This document shows, one piece after another, positions 4,867 to 7,834 of a DNA stretch of 7,834 bases. The DNA lies in NCBI GenBank assembly GCA_964540855.1, contig CAZIOI010000025.1:1-7834 (forward strand). The letters run 5' to 3'. The notes below the pieces were generated by a model that saw only the letters and a list, made by a program, of their open reading frames with translations, did not search any database and had not been told where the DNA came from. The translations under genes and the position numbers were made by a program. The stretch is from CAZIOI01 sp964540855 (GTDB lineage Bacteria; Patescibacteriota; UBA1384; DTJR01). Positions within the stretch are counted from its first letter, which is position 1; the number at the start of each line of letters is the position of its first letter.

Positions 4867-6042
4867 TTATCTGCAGACGGTTCTTATCGCTTTGTCTTTT
4901 TGAGCGGCTAGCTTTACGGCTTTTGTAATTGTCTTGACCACGGACTTTTCAAGCGGACTTGGCAATATTTTGTTTACATTTGGCTTGGCTACAGAATTAG
5001 CCAACGCCATAGCGGCTGCAAGCTTCATGTTTTTAGTAATTTTTGTCGCGTGCGCGTCGAGGGCGCCCCTAAAAATTCCGGGGAAAGCAAGAACATTATT
5101 TACCTGATTTGGGTAATCCGACCTCCCTGTGGCGACAATTCTCGCTCCTGCAACTTTGGCAACATCGGGGTCAATCTCGGGCACTGGATTTGCCATGGCA
5201 AAAATTATGGGATTGCTAGTCATGGTTTTAACCATATTAGCCGATAGAACATTTGGAGCCGAAAGACCTATGAAAATGTCCGCGCCAACAATTGCTTCTT
5301 TTAGCGCACCGGTCATTTTACTGGAATTTACACGAGTACAAACACTTTTCTTATGTTCATTTAGATCATTTCTGGAACAGATAAGACCGTCTAAATCAAT
5401 TAGGCGCATTTTGGCTTTTGAATTTGTATAATCATTGATCATAAGTGTCACGGCTGTACCGGCGGCGCCTAATCCATTTACGACAATCGTGCAATCTTCA
5501 AGTCTTTTTCCGATTACTTTGGTGGCATTGATAAGCCCGGCCAAAACTACTACCGATGTTCCATGCTGATCATCATGCATCACGGGAATTTGGAGGTTTT
5601 GTAATCTTTTTTCAATCTCAAAACATCTCGGCGCGGAAATATCCTCTAGATTAATACCGCCAAAGCTTGGCGCGAGGGCTTTGCAAACACTTACAATTTC
5701 ATCGGTGTCTTGGGTATCTAGACAAATCGGAAATGCATCAATACCGGCGAACTCCTTAAATAAAATGGCTTTGCCGGCCATGACGGGATGGGCAGCCTCT
5801 GGTCCGATATTTCCCAGTCCCAATACTGCCGATCCGTCAGAAATTACGGCAACTGAGTTGCCGCGAGATGTATAATCCCACGCTTTACATTTTTTCTTAG
5901 CTATCTCTTTAGATACAGCGGCGACCCCGGGTGTGTAAAAGGTCGCCAAATCTTCTATCGAATTAATCTTTACTTTTGATACGATTGAAATTTTTCCGCG
6001 AAATTCTTTATGCTTGTCTAATGATATTTGATCGTATGACAT
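4867..6042 (-). CDS. Malic enzyme (malate dehydrogenase, oxaloacetate-decarboxylating)
   Basis: Oxidatively decarboxylates L-malate to pyruvate and CO2 with reduction of NAD(P)+, in the cytoplasm. Seen: 391 residues, the usual length of the short bacterial type without a phosphotransacetylase fusion. FYTPGVA carries the catalytic Tyr36. VLGLGNIGPEAAHPVMAGK ends in the catalytic Lys91. NLEDI (E133, D134) and PVMHDDQHGT (D158) supply the metal ligands. The Rossmann motif is NGLGAAGTA (189-197), and LIDLDG places an acidic residue after the second strand, which favours NAD, though this is tentative. GRSDYPNQVNNVLAFPG is the conserved C-terminal block. The ATG overlaps the last base of the pyrG stop (TAATG), and AAGGAG lies inside the end of pyrG, so translational coupling is likely. 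In a minimal metabolism it would provide pyruvate and reducing equivalents. Confidence 0.95.
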   Translation of the reverse strand: MSYDQISLDKHKEFRGKISIVSKVKINSIEDLATFYTPGVAAVSKEIAKKKCKAWDYTSRGNSVAVISDGSAVLGLGNIGPEAAHPVMAGKAILFKEFAGIDAFPICLDTQDTDEIVSVCKALAPSFGGINLEDISAPRCFEIEKRLQNLQIPVMHDDQHGTSVVVLAGLINATKVIGKRLEDCTIVVNGLGAAGTAVTLMINDYTNSKAKMRLIDLDGLICSRNDLNEHKKSVCTRVNSSKMTGALKEAIVGADIFIGLSAPNVLSANMVKTMTSNPIIFAMANPVPEIDPDVAKVAGARIVATGRSDYPNQVNNVLAFPGIFRGALDAHATKITKNMKLAAAMALANSVAKPNVNKILPSPLEKSVVKTITKAVKLAAQKDKAIRTVCR

Positions 6043-7673
6043 TATTTTTCTCCTTGTCTTTTTATAGATGCTTGTACAAATGCGCTAAAAAGCGGTTGGG
6101 GTGATAAGAATCTGGTCTTGAACTCGGGATGAAATTGAACACCGACGAAAAAAGGATGATTTTTCAGTTCGATAATTTCGACTAGATTCCTCTTGGGGTT
6201 TATTCCCGCAATCACAAGTCCGAGTTTCTCGAACTGATCGCGATATTTGTTATTAAATTCATATCGATGGCGGTGTCGCTCGGAGATTTGTTTTTTGCCA
6301 TACGCCCTGTAGGATATGGTCTCGCTCAAAAGTGTGCAGTCATAGGCTCCCAGCCTCATTGTCCCGCCATATTTTTTGTCTTTAAGCTTTTCTTTTTGAT
6401 CGTCCATCAAATGAATCACAGGATGCGGAGTTTTTGGATTAATCTCTTGGGTATTTGCATCTTTGAGTTTCGCTACATTTCGGGCAAATTCGATAACCGC
6501 AATTTGCATACCGTAGCAAAGCCCGAAATAAGGGACATTATTTTCGCGGCAATATCTTGCGGTTTCAACGATACCTTCGATTCCGCGCGAGCCAAATCCG
6601 CCCGGCACAATTACTCCGTCATAATCGTTGAGTTTTTCGATTGATTTTGGCTTTTTCTCAAACTGTTCGCTGTCAACCCAATCAAGACTGATTTTGACGT
6701 CTTTATGCCACCCCGCAATTTTGACTGATTCTATAACGGAAATGTAAGAATCGGCTAGAACGAAATTGCCAGTCCCGAAATATTTACCCACTATCGCAAT
6801 TTTTATTTCATTTTTACTTTTGTCTATTGCTTCAACGGTCTTTTTCCACAAATCCAAATCGCTTTTTTTATCCTTAAGCTTTAACTTCTTTAAAATTTTT
6901 TCGGCGAATTTTTGTTTTTCAAAAATCAACGGAACTTTGTATATTGAATCTGAATCAGGCGCAGAAATTGCATTCTGCGGCTCAACTGCGCAAAATGTTG
7001 CTAGTTTTTCTCTTCGTGGCGCGTCAATTTCTCTCTCTGACCTGCAAACAATGAAATCCGCTTGAATACCTGCGCCGTTTAATGTTCGGGCGGCGTATTG
7101 TGTCGGCTTGGTTTTCATCTCTCCGACCGAGGAGGGGATTGGTAAATAACTAACCAAGACAAACACCACATCGTCTGGTGACTTCATTTTCATCATTCTG
7201 GCGGCTTCCAAAAAAAGTATGTTCTGATATTCGCCTACGGTGCCGCCAATCTCGACAATTGCGATATCATATTTATTTTTTTTCGCTGCGTGTTTGATGC
7301 GGTTTATTATTTCTTCGGGAATATGCGGGACTACTTCTACGCACTTGCCGTTATATTCTAAATTTCGTTCGCGCGCTATAACGGATTGATAAACTCGACC
7401 GGTAGTCATGTAGTTCTCGCTGGTGATATTCTGATTTAAAAATCTCTCATAATTTCCGATATCCTGATCGCACTCATCGGCATCTTCCGTCACGAAGACT
7501 TCCCCATGTTCAATAGGGTTCATGGTTCCTGCATCTACATTGATATATGGGTCGGCTTTGATCGCGCCGACAGAGTACCCCTTGGATTTTAAAAGTGTAG
7601 CGATAGAAGCGCTGGCAATCCCTTTGCCTACCGATGACATTACTCCACCCACTACAAATATGTATTTTGTCAC
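6042..7673 (-). CDS. pyrG: CTP synthase (glutamine-hydrolysing)
   Basis: Converts UTP to CTP using ATP and glutamine, the last step of pyrimidine nucleotide synthesis; cytoplasmic. Seen: 543 residues, close to the E. coli length, with both domains. The synthetase domain (about 1-265) starts with FVVGGVMSSVGKGI (P-loop, K17), then IKADPYINVDAGTMNP (K39), DQDIGNYERF (D71) and VEIGGTVGEYQN (E141). A Lys-rich linker leads to the class I glutamine amidotransferase domain (about 288-540) with PGGFGSRG (oxyanion region), GLCYGMQ (nucleophile C386) and VQFHPEF (H515, E517), a complete triad. Small deviations are ECDQDIGNYERF, where many bacteria have ETDLDLGHYERF, and Y instead of L after the nucleophile Cys. 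Start GTG 7671-7673 is supported by AAAGGAGG 4 nt upstream. It is first in a two-gene unit with malic enzyme. Confidence 0.97.
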   Translation of the reverse strand: MTKYIFVVGGVMSSVGKGIASASIATLLKSKGYSVGAIKADPYINVDAGTMNPIEHGEVFVTEDADECDQDIGNYERFLNQNITSENYMTTGRVYQSVIARERNLEYNGKCVEVVPHIPEEIINRIKHAAKKNKYDIAIVEIGGTVGEYQNILFLEAARMMKMKSPDDVVFVLVSYLPIPSSVGEMKTKPTQYAARTLNGAGIQADFIVCRSEREIDAPRREKLATFCAVEPQNAISAPDSDSIYKVPLIFEKQKFAEKILKKLKLKDKKSDLDLWKKTVEAIDKSKNEIKIAIVGKYFGTGNFVLADSYISVIESVKIAGWHKDVKISLDWVDSEQFEKKPKSIEKLNDYDGVIVPGGFGSRGIEGIVETARYCRENNVPYFGLCYGMQIAVIEFARNVAKLKDANTQEINPKTPHPVIHLMDDQKEKLKDKKYGGTMRLGAYDCTLLSETISYRAYGKKQISERHRHRYEFNNKYRDQFEKLGLVIAGINPKRNLVEIIELKNHPFFVGVQFHPEFKTRFLSPQPLFSAFVQASIKRQGEK

Positions 7674-7714
7674 TGCGCCTCCTTTGTTTTTTTTAAAATT
7701 CTAAAACATAGTAT

Positions 7715-7742
7715 ATTGTAATGGTTGATTAATATTTTGCAA
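7715..7742 (-). promoter_or_regulatory. Candidate promoter of the pyrG-malic enzyme operon
   Basis: On the minus strand TTGCAA (7742-7737), a 16-nt spacer and TACAAT (7720-7715). The start would be near 7708, giving a leader of about 35 nt that includes the AAAGGAGG site. No pyrG attenuator (C-run or terminator hairpin) is visible in this leader. Confidence 0.5.
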
Positions 7743-7753
7743 CATGCTAGAAT
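7725..7753 (+). promoter_or_regulatory. Promoter of der
   Basis: TTGATT (7725-7730), a 17-nt spacer and TAGAAT (7748-7753), preceded by TGC (an extended -10). The start would be near 7760, only about 10 nt before the der ATG, leaving no room for a normal SD. It overlaps the pyrG promoter on the other strand. Confidence 0.65.
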
Positions 7754-7769
7754 CTCGTGTCATATAATT

Positions 7770-7834
7770 ATGAAAAATTTACCCATAGTTTCAATAATAG
7801 GAAGGCCAAATGTTGGCAAATCAACACTGTTTAA
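7770..7834 (+). CDS. der: Ribosome assembly GTPase Der (EngA), N-terminal fragment
   Basis: Only the first 21 codons lie in the window; the gene continues past the right edge. MKNLPIVSIIGRPNVGKSTLF matches the N-terminus of Der/EngA, with the first G1/P-loop GRPNVGKST. Der has two tandem GTPase domains and acts in assembly of the large ribosomal subunit. PIVxIxGRPNVGKSTLFN at the very N-terminus is typical of Der rather than Era or TrmE, where the G domain is preceded by other sequence, but with this little sequence another TrmE-Era family GTPase is not fully excluded. No SD is seen before the ATG, and the predicted leader is about 10 nt. Divergent from pyrG. Confidence 0.85.
   Translation, partial: MKNLPIVSIIGRPNVGKSTLF

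Noticed and set aside
1..7834. CRISPR arrays, insertion sequences, rRNA and phage genes.
   Set aside because: No regularly spaced repeats, transposase, rRNA or phage-like sequence was seen on either strand.

Overview
The window looks like a piece of a small bacterial genome, most likely from the Candidate Phyla Radiation (Patescibacteria). This is an inference from style: short intergenic gaps, AT-rich core genes of minimal length, a tRNA without an encoded CCA, single-copy housekeeping genes mixed with small orphan genes, and a mixture of Shine-Dalgarno-led and apparently leader-poor starts. All complete genes read cleanly with the standard code and no in-frame UGA was seen. No lineage marker such as rRNA is present, so the phylum is not proven.

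Layout, left to right. At 8-1303 (minus) lies a secreted, C-terminally membrane-anchored protein with an alpha/alpha-toroid (prenyltransferase/squalene-cyclase-like repeat) domain. Directly upstream, at about 1316-1465 (minus), is a cobalamin riboswitch. At 1582-2034 (plus) is a GC-rich orphan gene with its own promoter and tandem 3' hairpins. A minus-strand pair follows: a UshA/YfkN-type 5'-nucleotidase without a signal peptide (2119-3588), preceded by a HIT-family nucleotide-binding protein (3640-4107). At 4211-4612 (plus) is a second GC-rich orphan gene, ending in a 3' hairpin built like that of the first. A tRNA-Gln(UUG) gene (4733-4803, minus) sits inside a 21-bp leader/trailer helix followed by a U-tract and has its own promoter. 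Upstream of it is a minus-strand operon of pyrG (CTP synthase, 6042-7673) and a malic enzyme (4867-6042) that overlap by one base. At the right edge der/engA (GTPase) starts on the plus strand at 7770 and runs off the window. Its promoter physically overlaps the predicted pyrG promoter.

How the genes fit together. CTP synthase, the nucleotidase and the HIT protein are all nucleotide-handling enzymes. Malic enzyme supplies pyruvate and reduced nicotinamide cofactor. Der (ribosome assembly) and tRNA-Gln are translation genes. The most interesting unit is the B12-riboswitch-controlled surface protein. Its predicted toroid fold is shared by animal B12 carriers (intrinsic factor, transcobalamin), so a corrinoid-capture role is a testable hypothesis. 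The two plus-strand orphan genes differ clearly from their neighbours in base composition and share a 3' stem-loop design, suggesting a common gene class.
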